A stretch of 64,000 nucleotides of DNA from Methylovorus mays (GTDB lineage: Bacteria > Pseudomonadota > Gammaproteobacteria > Burkholderiales > Methylophilaceae). A program made the position numbers and the translations under genes. The DNA lies in assembly GCF_020531915.1 (NCBI RefSeq), contig NZ_JAJAVG010000008.1, positions 682,001 to 746,000 on the forward strand. The letters run 5' to 3'. The notes below the pieces were generated by a model. The model was not told the origin of the DNA, searched no databases, and worked only from the letters and a program-made list of their open reading frames with translations. Shown one piece after another: positions 26,137-34,367 of the stretch (positions within the stretch are counted from its first letter, which is position 1; the number at the start of each line of letters is the position of its first letter).

Positions 26137-26280
26137 ATGAAAAATAAAATCATAAGCATCCTTTGCCTGTGCTCATTCATGCTGCTGACCGCCTGTAACA
26201 CCATGAGCGGCGCCGGCAAGGATATTCAGAAGGGCGGCGAAGCCCTGGAAAATTCTGCAGACAAGAATAAAGGCTACTAA
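26137..26280 (+). CDS. Entericidin-like small lipoprotein
   Basis: 47 aa from ATG 26137 (TGGAGA upstream). The signal sequence ends in the lipobox LLTAC, followed by NTMSGAGKDIQKGGEALENSA, typical of the entericidin A/B family of cell-envelope lipoproteins. Its role may be envelope stress; no antidote partner gene is visible. Confidence 0.87.
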   Translation: MKNKIISILCLCSFMLLTACNTMSGAGKDIQKGGEALENSADKNKGY

Positions 26281-26281
26281 A

Positions 26282-26316
26282 AAATCAAGGCATCCTGGTA
26301 CGTGGCCGGGATGCCC
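26282..26316 (-). terminator. Terminator of the RTX protease gene (reverse strand)
   Basis: GGCATCC (26289-26295) pairs with GGATGCC (26309-26315). Read on the minus strand the hairpin is followed by TTGATTTTTT. It also lies just past the entericidin stop. Confidence 0.65.
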
Positions 26317-26339
26317 TGAAACATAGCGGAATCGTTTGG

Positions 26340-28019
26340 TCAGACGAGACTGAAATAGCTATCGCCATTGTCATCCGTGTGCAATGCCGCGATATTGAAT
26401 TTCTCCAGCATGGATTCTCCGACCCCTTTCAACAACAGGCTTCCACCGCTATAGAAGGAAAATAGCAGGCCACTATCGTCCGCAGCCAGCCCCACACTGT
26501 AATCATCCCCATCAAACACCGTATCCTGATCATAGTCATGGCCGCTGATATAGAGCTTGTCCTCGACGATGGTCGTGATCCCCTTGCTGGTACTGCTGCT
26601 GTAGAAAAAATCACTGATGATGTCGTGATCCGTTCCGTCCGCAATAATGAAGATGTCGCTGCCTGCCCCGCCTTTAAGCAAATCATTGCCTGCTCCGCCC
26701 AGCAGAGTGTCGTTACCCGCACCACCATCCAGCTTGTCATTCGCATCACCACCATCCAGGCTGTCATTTCCAGCACCACCTGACAGTGTATCGCGACCCA
26801 ATCCACCCGCCAGCGTATCATTGCCAGCGCCGCCGCTCAGCACGTTGGCACCATCATCGCCGGTCATCTGGTTTGCCATGGCATTGCCTGTTGCTTTCAG
26901 CTTCGTGCTGGCACTTCCCTGCAGGACAACCTCCTCGAGGTAGGACGCCATGGTATAGCTGACACTGGAATACACCACATCACTGCCCCCATCTGCCTTT
27001 TCCGAGATCACATCCTTGCTGCTGTTGATGTAGTAAACGTCATCGCCAAGGCCGCCTGTCAGGGTATCACTGCCCAGTCCGCCATCCAGTGTGTCATTCC
27101 CGCCACCAGCGCTTATCTTGTCATTGCCACTCAAGCCATAGATCATATTGTCGGCATCGTTACCCGTCACCGTATCGCTGCCTAGCGTCGCATTCAGATT
27201 TTCAATGACGGTGTCCTGAGCGATGGCAAAATTCTTTTTGTAGCCATTGATACTGGAAAAACCGCCTGCCCGCATGTCAATCACTGAGCCTCTGCTGACA
27301 TTGCTGAAATCCATCGTATCTGTGCCGTCACTATCCGAAATGGTGCGGGCAAAACCAGCGTAGGAGCCCATGTCGCTGGTACCTCCCAGCACAGTTTCAC
27401 CAAGGCCATACAACGTATCGCCCGTGTTCGTTGCCAGACTGCCATACAGCAGGCGAATAGCCGCAATATCCGCCATCATGGGAGAGAGCAGGAAAAGATT
27501 GCTGGCTCCACCATAATTGGACTGATCGAAATACGACATGATGGAGTACTGATTGGTATCAATGGCAAAAATGGCATCTTTCGCATACGTACCATTCACA
27601 TTGTATGGCCCGCCATGTCCCAGCCCCAGCGTGTGGCCAATCTCATGAATAAAGGTTTGCACCCCATAGCTGCCGACGCTCCACTGCTCATCCGCAGGAA
27701 AGCCATCCATCCAGTTTTCGGAAACATTGACGTAGCGGGCGTTATTCTCTTCATAGGCATAGGCCCCTGCGCCCTGTTCGTCATCATTGCCGATATAAAT
27801 ATCCGCACTGCCGCTGGTCACAATAGTGAAGGTCAGCCCCGTCGCATCTTCCCATGCTTCCAGGGCAAGTCGTGCTGCTGATTCCTGCTGACTGTTGTCC
27901 ATAAGGCCGGCCAGACTGACAGTGATTGTGGTCTTGCCCAGACTGCCACTGGCAGTATCGTTTTTATTCGTATCAATAAGATAGGTCACGTAATCATCAA
28001 AACTGGTGCTTTTTGCCAT
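26340..28019 (-). CDS. Serralysin-like zinc metalloprotease with RTX repeats
   Basis: 559 aa from ATG 28019 (AAGGGG 7 nt upstream); the frame extends to 28055 but without a ribosome site. The M10 catalytic site HEIGHTLGLGH (His125, Glu126, His129, His135) and Met-turn SIMSY are intact. From about residue 283 to 455 run calcium-binding GGAGNDTL-type nonapeptide repeats. There is no N-terminal signal peptide, so secretion by a type I system through the C-terminus (ending YFSLV) is expected; the secretion genes are not in the window. It is divergent from pqqA copy 3, with the TCATGA array lying 71-101 nt before its start. Confidence 0.9.
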   Translation of the reverse strand: MAKSTSFDDYVTYLIDTNKNDTASGSLGKTTITVSLAGLMDNSQQESAARLALEAWEDATGLTFTIVTSGSADIYIGNDDEQGAGAYAYEENNARYVNVSENWMDGFPADEQWSVGSYGVQTFIHEIGHTLGLGHGGPYNVNGTYAKDAIFAIDTNQYSIMSYFDQSNYGGASNLFLLSPMMADIAAIRLLYGSLATNTGDTLYGLGETVLGGTSDMGSYAGFARTISDSDGTDTMDFSNVSRGSVIDMRAGGFSSINGYKKNFAIAQDTVIENLNATLGSDTVTGNDADNMIYGLSGNDKISAGGGNDTLDGGLGSDTLTGGLGDDVYYINSSKDVISEKADGGSDVVYSSVSYTMASYLEEVVLQGSASTKLKATGNAMANQMTGDDGANVLSGGAGNDTLAGGLGRDTLSGGAGNDSLDGGDANDKLDGGAGNDTLLGGAGNDLLKGGAGSDIFIIADGTDHDIISDFFYSSSTSKGITTIVEDKLYISGHDYDQDTVFDGDDYSVGLAADDSGLLFSFYSGGSLLLKGVGESMLEKFNIAALHTDDNGDSYFSLV

Positions 28020-28089
28020 GTATATCCCCTTTGGAACGATTGCTTTCTTTCTCATCTACGGCATGGGCCGAGCATGACTGTAATGGATT

Positions 28090-28120
28090 CTCATGAAAAT
28101 CATGAGCTGCATTTCATGAC
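28090..28120 (+). promoter_or_regulatory. Triple TCATGA array upstream of pqqA copy 3
   Basis: TCATGA begins at 28091, 28100 and 28114, again 9 and 14 nt apart. It ends 97 nt before the pqqA ATG. A weaker -10-like TAAAGT lies at 28151-28156. The array is in the shared region between pqqA and the divergent RTX protease and so may act on both. Confidence 0.6.
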
Positions 28121-28217
28121 TAACACAATGCAAGTCAACCCCTGAACGCGTAAAGTCTGTCTCACGTTAGAAGCATGTGAGTGCATCGGACGAAACTTAA
28201 CGAAAGGAGAAACGACT

Positions 28218-28289
28218 ATGTGGACCAAGCCAGAAGCTACCGAAATGCGTTTCGGTTTTGAAGTGACCATGTACGTTTGCAATCGTTAA
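28218..28289 (+). CDS. pqqA: PQQ precursor peptide PqqA, copy 3
   Basis: 23 residues, identical to copy 2 at the protein level (MWTKPEATEM through FEVTMYVCNR), with synonymous changes such as TTC GGT for Phe12-Gly13. AAAGGAGA lies about 8 nt before the ATG, the best ribosome site of the three. It is monocistronic, with its own terminator and array. No other PQQ biosynthesis gene lies in the window. Confidence 0.94.
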   Translation: MWTKPEATEMRFGFEVTMYVCNR

Positions 28290-28310
28290 TATTAACGTTG
28301 CGACAACATG

Positions 28311-28335
28311 AACGGGAGCCCAGCGCTCCCGTTTT
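28311..28335 (+). terminator. Terminator of pqqA copy 3
   Basis: AACGGGAGC (28311-28319), a 5-nt loop and GCTCCCGTT followed by TT. Confidence 0.8.
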
Positions 28336-28477
28336 CATTTGAACTTGCCTACGCCGTAATCCTTCGCCCGCGGGCGCCTGCCGGGAAATCATCACTGCGT
28401 CATCCTGAATCACCCCCCCTCCGCTCTTTGCCGCTAAAATGCCAAGGCAGCGTCCCTCAATTTCAGGAGATTAAAGC

Positions 28478-28864
28478 ATGAACCCTTGCAACCGTTGGCT
28501 CACCTTTGCTGGAAGAGTATTGTTATCACTGATCTTCATCATTAGTGGCCTTGGCAAAGTGGCTGCGCCGGATGCCACCATAGGCTACATCAGCAGCGTA
28601 GGTGCGCCCTTTCCCGAAGTGGCTTATGCCATCGCCTTGCTGGTAGAACTGGGGCTGGGGCTGGCATTGCTGCTCGGCTTCAAGGCAAAATTTGCCGCGG
28701 CAGGTATCGCGATTTTTACGCTGGCGGCGGCGTTCATGTTCCATACGGATTTCAGCAATCAGATACAGCTGGTGATGTTCATGAAAAACTTCACCATCAT
28801 CGGCGGTTTGTTGCTGATTGTGGCCCATGGGGCAGGTGGCTTCAGCCTGGATAATCGCAAGTAA
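28478..28864 (+). CDS. DoxX-family membrane protein
   Basis: 128 aa with four membrane helices: LLSLIFIISGLGKVAAP near the start, then VAYAIALLVELGLGLALLLGF, and MKNFTIIGGLLLIVAHGAGGFSLD at the end. The GLGK and late hydrophobic-Gly pattern are DoxX-like. The family's role is poorly defined (quinone or redox related in some members). It precedes an extradiol dioxygenase by 42 nt, so the two are probably co-transcribed. Confidence 0.88.
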   Translation: MNPCNRWLTFAGRVLLSLIFIISGLGKVAAPDATIGYISSVGAPFPEVAYAIALLVELGLGLALLLGFKAKFAAAGIAIFTLAAAFMFHTDFSNQIQLVMFMKNFTIIGGLLLIVAHGAGGFSLDNRK

Positions 28865-28906
28865 ATCGCACCTCATCTTCAGAATGCAGCCTGGCAGGAC
28901 ACGGTA

Positions 28907-29677
28907 ATGACGACGCTTTTTATTTCACATGGTGCGCCTACCCTGGCGATGGAGCCAGGGAAAACCGGTGAGATGTTGCATCAGCTAGGCTTGTCATTGC
29001 CGCGTCCGCGGGCCATTCTGGTGGTATCTGCGCATTGGGATACGCCTGAACCTCGCGTCAGCTTTGTGCCGCAACCGGATACCCTGCATGACTTCAGCGG
29101 CTTTCCCAAAGCCATGTATGACATGCACTACCCGGCACCCGGCTGCCCGGAACTAGCAGGGAAGGTAGTAGCGCTACTGACGGATGCCCAATTCAACATC
29201 CAGCGCGACCCCAAGCGCGGACTCGACCATGGCGCATGGGTGCCCTTGATGATGATGTATCCCGATGCTGATATTCCGGTGACACAGCTTTCGATCCAGG
29301 GTCACCGCGATCCCGCCAGCCACTATCGCATGGGGCAGGCGCTGGCATCGCTGCAGGACAGTGGCGTCATGCTGCTGTGCTCAGGTGCCATTACCCACAA
29401 CCTGCGTCACCTGTTCGAAGTGCAACGCACCACCAGCTCGTTGGCGTACGTCACGGAGTTTGCCAACTGGGTGGGGGATAAAATTTTGGACAAGAACGAC
29501 GAGGCACTACTGAATTACCGTACGCAGTCTATCAATGGTGTACTGGCTCACCCGGAAGAAGATCACATCCTGCCACTATTTGTAGCGCTAGGGGCAGCGC
29601 GAGGCCCCGCAGTGCGTTATCAACCCGAGCACACCTATGGGTTTCTGGCGATGGATGCTTATGCCTGGGCGGCGTAG
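28907..29677 (+). CDS. Class III extradiol dioxygenase (4,5-DOPA dioxygenase, YgiD-like)
   Basis: 256 aa. It begins TTLFISHGAPTLAMEPGK, where the His of SHG is a metal ligand, and has VVSAHWDTPEPRV (second His) plus RGLDHGAWVPLMMMYPDADIPV. This pattern is diagnostic of YgiD/LigB-like DOPA-4,5-dioxygenases. It cleaves catechol rings in vitro; the natural substrate is unclear. It forms a likely two-gene unit with DoxX, a common pairing. Confidence 0.9.
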   Translation: MTTLFISHGAPTLAMEPGKTGEMLHQLGLSLPRPRAILVVSAHWDTPEPRVSFVPQPDTLHDFSGFPKAMYDMHYPAPGCPELAGKVVALLTDAQFNIQRDPKRGLDHGAWVPLMMMYPDADIPVTQLSIQGHRDPASHYRMGQALASLQDSGVMLLCSGAITHNLRHLFEVQRTTSSLAYVTEFANWVGDKILDKNDEALLNYRTQSINGVLAHPEEDHILPLFVALGAARGPAVRYQPEHTYGFLAMDAYAWAA

Positions 29678-29704
29678 CCAGACAACAAGCGCCAAAAAAA
29701 AAAC

Positions 29705-29728
29705 AAAGCCGCTTAAAAGCGGCTTTTT
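29705..29728. terminator. Bidirectional terminator between extradiol dioxygenase and mltA
   Basis: AAAGCCGCTT, an AA loop and AAGCGGCTTT, flanked by a run of As on the left and Ts on the right. It sits between two convergent genes. Confidence 0.9.
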
Positions 29729-29743
29729 GATCCATCCAAAAAA

Positions 29744-30997
29744 TTAAGGTGCAGGTACTGGTGCTGGAGCCGCCGTTGGCAATGGAAAGCCATGCGGCAG
29801 CAATACCCAGATCTTGCCCCGCTGTTTCATGGCACCCGCCTGCCGACCCGCATCATTGCCCGCCCCCCAGAAAAAGTCAGCACGTACGCCACCTTTGATG
29901 GCCCCGCCTGTATCTTGCGCCATCATCAGGCGATTAAGCGGCTTGCTGCTGTTGGGGTAAGTGGTAGACAGGAATACCGGCGCGCCCAGTGGCACAAAGC
30001 GCGGATCTATCGCTACCGCACGCTCCGCCAGAATAGGCACACCCAATGCGCCCAGCGGCCCTGGCAGGCCGGGCGGCAATTCACGGAAAAAGACATAACT
30101 GGGGTTGCTGTTCAACAACTCGCGCAACTTGTCAGGATTATTGCTTGCCCAGTTTTTGATGCCCTGCATGGACGCCTTGTCCGCCGTCAATTCCCCACGT
30201 TGTATCAATAGCTTGCCAATGGACTGATAGGGGAAACCATTCTGGTCGGCATAGCCCACATGCACCTGCTCGCCATTCTCGAGGCGTACTACCCCTGAAC
30301 CCTGAATCTGCAGGAAAAACAGCTCGACAATATCATCCACCCAGAACAGCTCGCGTCCCCGCAATGGCCCTTGCGGCGACTCAATCTCGCCCCGGTCGTA
30401 GTAGGGAATCAGCTTGGTACCCACCACGCGGCCGCGTACCCGCTTGTTGGCAAGCTCGGGGAACAGGCTGGTCAGCTCCACGGTAATCAGGTCATCCGGC
30501 CGACTATAGAGCGGATAGCGGTAGGTGGCTGTGGGCAGACGGCTACCGCGCAACAAGGGCTGGTAGTAGCCGGTAATCAGGCCTTCGTCGGTGCCATCCG
30601 CATTTGTAGCCTGGTACACATCAAAGTAGGTTTGCAGATAACTGCGGATGCTGGCCTGATCGGGATTGACCATGTTCTGGGCAGCGGCGCAGGCGTCCTG
30701 CCAGGGTTGGCGGGTTTTCAGGGTAGAGCAGCTCTGCAGCAAGGCGGGCCAGGCCTGCGCGAGATTGTCCTGATCAAGCGCACTTAGTGCATCCCAACTG
30801 GAAGGCTTCAGCAGGCCATAGTCCGGAATCTTGGGCGCCGTTGGTTTTTCCGGAGCGGGCTTGGGCTCTTCCGGCAAAGGTATCGGCAATGCCGGGCACT
30901 CGCACGCTGGCTTGGGGCTGGGCTGAGTGGGCTTTTGCGGCTGGCTGCCACAGGCGGTCAGCAATAAAGCCAGTAAAACAATCAAACGAGCATGCAT
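29744..30997 (-). CDS. mltA: Membrane-bound lytic murein transglycosylase A
   Basis: 417 aa lipoprotein: signal with lipobox LLTAC at residues 12-16, then a Pro-rich linker. The MltA domain (GLITGYYQPLLRGSR; GRELFWVDDIVELFFLQIQGSG) and the 3D domain (MMAQDTGGAIKGGVRADFFWG with the catalytic Asp) are complete. It cleaves peptidoglycan glycan strands from the inner face of the outer membrane. It is the last gene of a thiS-thiG-apaG-mltA run of close spacing. Confidence 0.95.
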   Translation of the reverse strand: MHARLIVLLALLLTACGSQPQKPTQPSPKPACECPALPIPLPEEPKPAPEKPTAPKIPDYGLLKPSSWDALSALDQDNLAQAWPALLQSCSTLKTRQPWQDACAAAQNMVNPDQASIRSYLQTYFDVYQATNADGTDEGLITGYYQPLLRGSRLPTATYRYPLYSRPDDLITVELTSLFPELANKRVRGRVVGTKLIPYYDRGEIESPQGPLRGRELFWVDDIVELFFLQIQGSGVVRLENGEQVHVGYADQNGFPYQSIGKLLIQRGELTADKASMQGIKNWASNNPDKLRELLNSNPSYVFFRELPPGLPGPLGALGVPILAERAVAIDPRFVPLGAPVFLSTTYPNSSKPLNRLMMAQDTGGAIKGGVRADFFWGAGNDAGRQAGAMKQRGKIWVLLPHGFPLPTAAPAPVPAP

Positions 30998-31006
30998 GCG
31001 TAAACC

Positions 31007-31390
31007 TTAATGCAGAACGCGGGGGGTGGAAAGGGTAAAGGCGGGAATCTCGGCCTCAAATTCGGTGCCATCTTCCGCCACCAGTTGATAGCTGCCCCGC
31101 ATGAATCCGACCGAAGTCCGCAACACGGTACCGCTGGTGTACTGGAATTGCTGACCAGGCTTCAGCGTCGGTTGTTCCCCCACCACGCCCGGGCCACGCA
31201 CTTCCTGCACGGATGCATCGGCATCGGTAATGATCCAGTGCCGGCTGATGAGCTGGGCGGTTTCGGTACCGGTATTGATGATGGTCACGGTGTAGGCAAA
31301 GGCATAGCGCGGCTCGGCTTCATCAGACTGATCCGGCAAGTAGGCACTCACCACGTTGACGGTAAACTGGTAACGACGGGATGACTCCAC
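31007..31390 (-). CDS. apaG: ApaG protein
   Basis: 127 aa from a GTG, the family length. It has the fibronectin-like fold signature RYAFAYTVTIINTGTETAQLI, then RHWIITDADASVQEVRGPGVVGEQPTLKPGQ and SGTVLRTSVGFMRGSYQ. The role is unsettled (linked to Co2+ resistance and Ap4A metabolism). It is 2 nt after thiG and 9 nt before mltA. Confidence 0.95.
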   Translation of the reverse strand: MESSRRYQFTVNVVSAYLPDQSDEAEPRYAFAYTVTIINTGTETAQLISRHWIITDADASVQEVRGPGVVGEQPTLKPGQQFQYTSGTVLRTSVGFMRGSYQLVAEDGTEFEAEIPAFTLSTPRVLH

Positions 31391-31392
31391 GC

Positions 31393-32172
31393 TTATCCAA
31401 TCATGCCGGTGGTGGGCGAGCTGGGGGTGGCTGAATAAAGTTTTTTCGGCATGCGCCCGGCCAGATAGGCTTCACGCCCGGCTTCCACGGCTTTTTTCAT
31501 GGCACTCGCCATCAATACCGGGTTATGCGCACCGGCAATGGCGGTGTTCATCAGGATACCCTGACAACCCAGCTCCATGGCAATCGCTGCGTCCGATGCC
31601 GTACCCACGCCAGCATCCACCAGCACAGGCACCTTGGCGTTTTCGATGATGATCTGCAGATTCCATGGATTGAGAATCCCCATACCAGAGCCAATCAGCG
31701 ATGCCAGTGGCATCACGGCACAGCAGCCGATGTCTTCCAGCTGCTTGGCAATAATGGGGTCATCCGAGGTGTAAACCATGACATCAAAGCCTTCTTTTAC
31801 CAGGGTCTCGGCGGCCTTGAGGGTTTCAACAACATTGGGATACAGCGTAGTCGGGTCGCCCAGCACTTCCAGCTTGACCAGTTTGTGGCCGTCCAGCAGC
31901 TCGCGCGCCAGACGCAGGGTACGCACCGCATCGTCTGCCGAGTAACAGCCCGCGGTATTCGGCAGGTAGGTAAATTCTTCCGGCGGCAAGTATTCCAGCA
32001 GCGAAGGCTCGCCAGCATGCTGGCCGATATTGGTACGGCGGATCGCCACGGTGATGATTTCGGCACCGCTGGCATCAATCGCCGCGCGGGTTTCGGTAAA
32101 GTCCTTGTACTTGCCTGTGCCCACCAGCAGTCGTGACTGATAAGCCTTGCCAGCAATAGTAAGTGTATCCAT
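31393..32172 (-). CDS. thiG: Thiazole synthase ThiG
   Basis: 259 aa TIM-barrel enzyme that makes the thiazole phosphate of thiamine from deoxyxylulose phosphate, an imine and ThiS thiocarboxylate. Visible: the start [19 protein letters not shown], then [30 protein letters not shown] and [20 protein letters not shown]. It lies 6 nt after thiS. The thiamine genes in this window are split, with thiD and thiE at 48-50 kb. Confidence 0.96.
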   Translation of the reverse strand: MDTLTIAGKAYQSRLLVGTGKYKDFTETRAAIDASGAEIITVAIRRTNIGQHAGEPSLLEYLPPEEFTYLPNTAGCYSADDAVRTLRLARELLDGHKLVKLEVLGDPTTLYPNVVETLKAAETLVKEGFDVMVYTSDDPIIAKQLEDIGCCAVMPLASLIGSGMGILNPWNLQIIIENAKVPVLVDAGVGTASDAAIAMELGCQGILMNTAIAGAHNPVLMASAMKKAVEAGREAYLAGRMPKKLYSATPSSPTTGMIG

Positions 32173-32178
32173 AACGCG

Positions 32179-32385
32179 TTATCCGCCTCCTACAGCGCCT
32201 ACGATTTCAAGTTTATCCCCGTCATTCAGGGCTGTTTCAGCAAACAGGCCGCGTGGCACGATGTCGCCATTACGCTCCATCGCCAGACGCTTGCCCGTGA
32301 GGCCCAGGGTTTCTACCAGCTCAGCCACCGTGAGGGTTGCCACATCGAACTGCCGGGGATTACCGTTGATCGTCAGATGAATCAA
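32179..32385 (-). CDS. thiS: Sulfur carrier protein ThiS
   Basis: 68 aa ubiquitin-like protein ending in Gly-Gly-Gly, where the terminal Gly is thiocarboxylated. The motifs TVAELVETLGLTG and VPRGLFAETALNDGDKLEIV are standard. The start is TTG at 32385 since no ATG or GTG fits. The 327-nt gap upstream (32386-32712) has a small hairpin CGCAGTT/AACTGCG at 32431-32449, and I find no TPP riboswitch (no CTGAGA element) on the minus strand. Confidence 0.92.
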   Translation of the reverse strand: MIHLTINGNPRQFDVATLTVAELVETLGLTGKRLAMERNGDIVPRGLFAETALNDGDKLEIVGAVGGG

Positions 32386-32629
32386 TTGAATTACAGCCTA
32401 ATCGTTTTAGAGAAGCCAGGAATATGGGACCGCAGTTTCAAGAACTGCGAGGAAAGGTATTTTACGTAGGTTAGCAGGCAATTAGCAAATCATCTCCCAC
32501 GCTTCGCAAGGATTAGCGATACCTTGAATAACGGGACTTTTACCCGATTGATACGCTCTTTACAGTTGTTAGTTTCCTATTAAGCTGGGCGACAATGTGT
32601 ATTGCCATACACGAGCAATTGGCTTGACG

Positions 32630-32649
32630 CTATATCCCCTAGGATATAG
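32630..32649. promoter_or_regulatory. Palindrome in the promoter region of the glycan island
   Basis: CTATATCC and GGATATAG are perfect 8-nt arms with a 4-nt centre, beginning right after a -35-like TTGACG (32624-32629). It stands 63 nt before the GTG start of the first island gene and overlaps any -10, which suits an operator. Confidence 0.4.
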
Positions 32650-32712
32650 GCTTCGCCAGAGTCGGAACCATACAGGCGTTCCGGATTACAACAGACCAAG
32701 GCCCCGTTTATA

Positions 32713-34365
32713 GTGTCTCAATCGCCCTCTTCGAAGTCTGCCGCATTATTCCAGGAAGCGCTCAAAGCGGAAGCGGAGCAGGACTATTTTGAGGCCTTGA
32801 GCAAATACACCGCCTCGCTGTCCCTCGAGGGCGATCAGGTGCCAACCTGGATCCGTATTGGCAAGATCTTCCTGCGTACCATGAAATATCAGCAGGCGCG
32901 CGAAACCATGGAATTTGTGCTGGGCATGGACCCGCACAATGTCGATGCCATTTACGGCCTGGCGATTTCGTATTTTTACCTGGGCAAGCTGGATGAAGCC
33001 CGAGCCTTTATTGATCAGGCCGTAGAGATGCAACCGGATAACGCGACCTATGCGATAGACCGCGCCAATATCCACTCCATCAGCCAGCCAGATCCCGCAC
33101 GCAAACTGCAGCTTTACCAGGCATGGGGGCAACGCTTTGCCGACCCGCTGGCCCGCCAGAGCCCGCCATTACTGAACAATCGCAACCCGGATCGCGTGCT
33201 GAAAGTAGGTTATGTGTCCGGCGACATGCGTGACCATGCCATCGCCTTTTTCCTGGAGCCCGTGTTCAGGCATCATGACCCGGCACAAGTCGAAGTGCAT
33301 GTGTTCTCTACCGCGATGCAGGAGGACGACACCACCGCCCACCTGAAATCCCTGGTGCCACACTGGCATGATGTGTCCAAACTGGACGACGAAGCCTTGT
33401 TCAAACGGATACGGGCCCTGCAGATTGATGTGCTGGTCGACCTCTCCGGCCATACCTACGGTCACCGCCTGTATGTATTCGCCCGTCGCGCCGCGCCTGT
33501 ACAGGCGACATGGCTGGGCTACATGGGCGGCACGCTGGGCATGCAAGCCATGGATTACCGGCTGACCGATTACGGCGCAGACCCGGCTGGCCACGAGGCC
33601 CATTACCTGGAAAAGCTGTATCGCCTGGAATGCATGGCCAGCTATATTCCGCCCGCCCATTCGCCCCTGGTAGAAACCCCGCCCATGCTGCAGGGCAACC
33701 CGCCTACCATCGGCTGCCTCAACAGCTCGCGCAAGGTGACTGACCGCATGTTGCTGCTGTGGAAACGCATCATGGAGCAGCGCAGCGATATCCAGCTATT
33801 GCTGCAAGTGCAGGAAAACTCCATAGACGACGCCATCCATACCATAGAGCCACGTCTGGTCGAGCTGGATATGCCGCTGGATCGCATCATCGTTTCGCCC
33901 ATGGTGCCGCTGGCAGAGTTCATGGAGCGCGGAGCTTTGGTGGATGTAGCGCTGGATACTTCGCCAGTCTCTGGCGGAACGACCACCCTGCATACTTTGT
34001 GGATGGGCTTGCCGGTGGTCACCCTGGATGCGGATGAAGCGGTATCTTCCACCACCGCGCGCACACTGGCAGGACTTGGCTACAGCGAATGGGTGGCCAG
34101 CGACGAAGATGCGTATATCAATATTGTGTTGCGCTTGCTGGATAACCCCGATCAGCTGACAAGCTTGCGCAGGGATATCCGGACCCGCATGCAAAACAGC
34201 TGGGTAATGGCTTACCAGACCCGTTGTGCCGAGCTGGAAAAAGCCTATCGGCGGCTGTGGTTCAATCATTTGCTGGGGGAACCCTTGTTTCTGGATTTCC
34301 TGCCGTTTACCGCTGAACAAAAAGCCAAGGTCACCGCCTTGCGTGAAAAATACCATCAGGGCTAG
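32713..34365 (+). CDS. TPR protein with GT41 (SPINDLY/OGT-like) glycosyltransferase domain
   Basis: 550 aa from a GTG. Residues about 8-120 are three TPR repeats (SKYTASLSLEGDQVPTWIRI; AIYGLAISYFYLGKLDEARA). From about residue 155 a GT41 catalytic region follows: VGYVSGDMRDHAIAFFLEPV, DVLVDLSGHTYGHRLYVFA, QATWLGYMGGTLGMQAMDY and DTSPVSGGTTTLHTLWMGLPVV. Such soluble enzymes glycosylate proteins from nucleotide sugars; the Caulobacter flagellin transferase FlmG has a comparable layout. It is the first gene of the island, followed after 2 nt by the aminotransferase, so it probably transfers the sugar the island makes. Confidence 0.88.
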   Translation: MSQSPSSKSAALFQEALKAEAEQDYFEALSKYTASLSLEGDQVPTWIRIGKIFLRTMKYQQARETMEFVLGMDPHNVDAIYGLAISYFYLGKLDEARAFIDQAVEMQPDNATYAIDRANIHSISQPDPARKLQLYQAWGQRFADPLARQSPPLLNNRNPDRVLKVGYVSGDMRDHAIAFFLEPVFRHHDPAQVEVHVFSTAMQEDDTTAHLKSLVPHWHDVSKLDDEALFKRIRALQIDVLVDLSGHTYGHRLYVFARRAAPVQATWLGYMGGTLGMQAMDYRLTDYGADPAGHEAHYLEKLYRLECMASYIPPAHSPLVETPPMLQGNPPTIGCLNSSRKVTDRMLLLWKRIMEQRSDIQLLLQVQENSIDDAIHTIEPRLVELDMPLDRIIVSPMVPLAEFMERGALVDVALDTSPVSGGTTTLHTLWMGLPVVTLDADEAVSSTTARTLAGLGYSEWVASDEDAYINIVLRLLDNPDQLTSLRRDIRTRMQNSWVMAYQTRCAELEKAYRRLWFNHLLGEPLFLDFLPFTAEQKAKVTALREKYHQG

Positions 34366-34367
34366 GC

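Noticed and set aside
26429-27466. Repeated DNA in the RTX gene as a possible repeat array
   Set aside because: The periodicity is explained by the coded GGxGxDxL calcium-binding repeats; there are no spacers, so not CRISPR.
32386-32712. Possible TPP riboswitch ahead of thiS
   Set aside because: No CTGAGA or matching second thi-box element was found on the minus strand; only a small hairpin is present.
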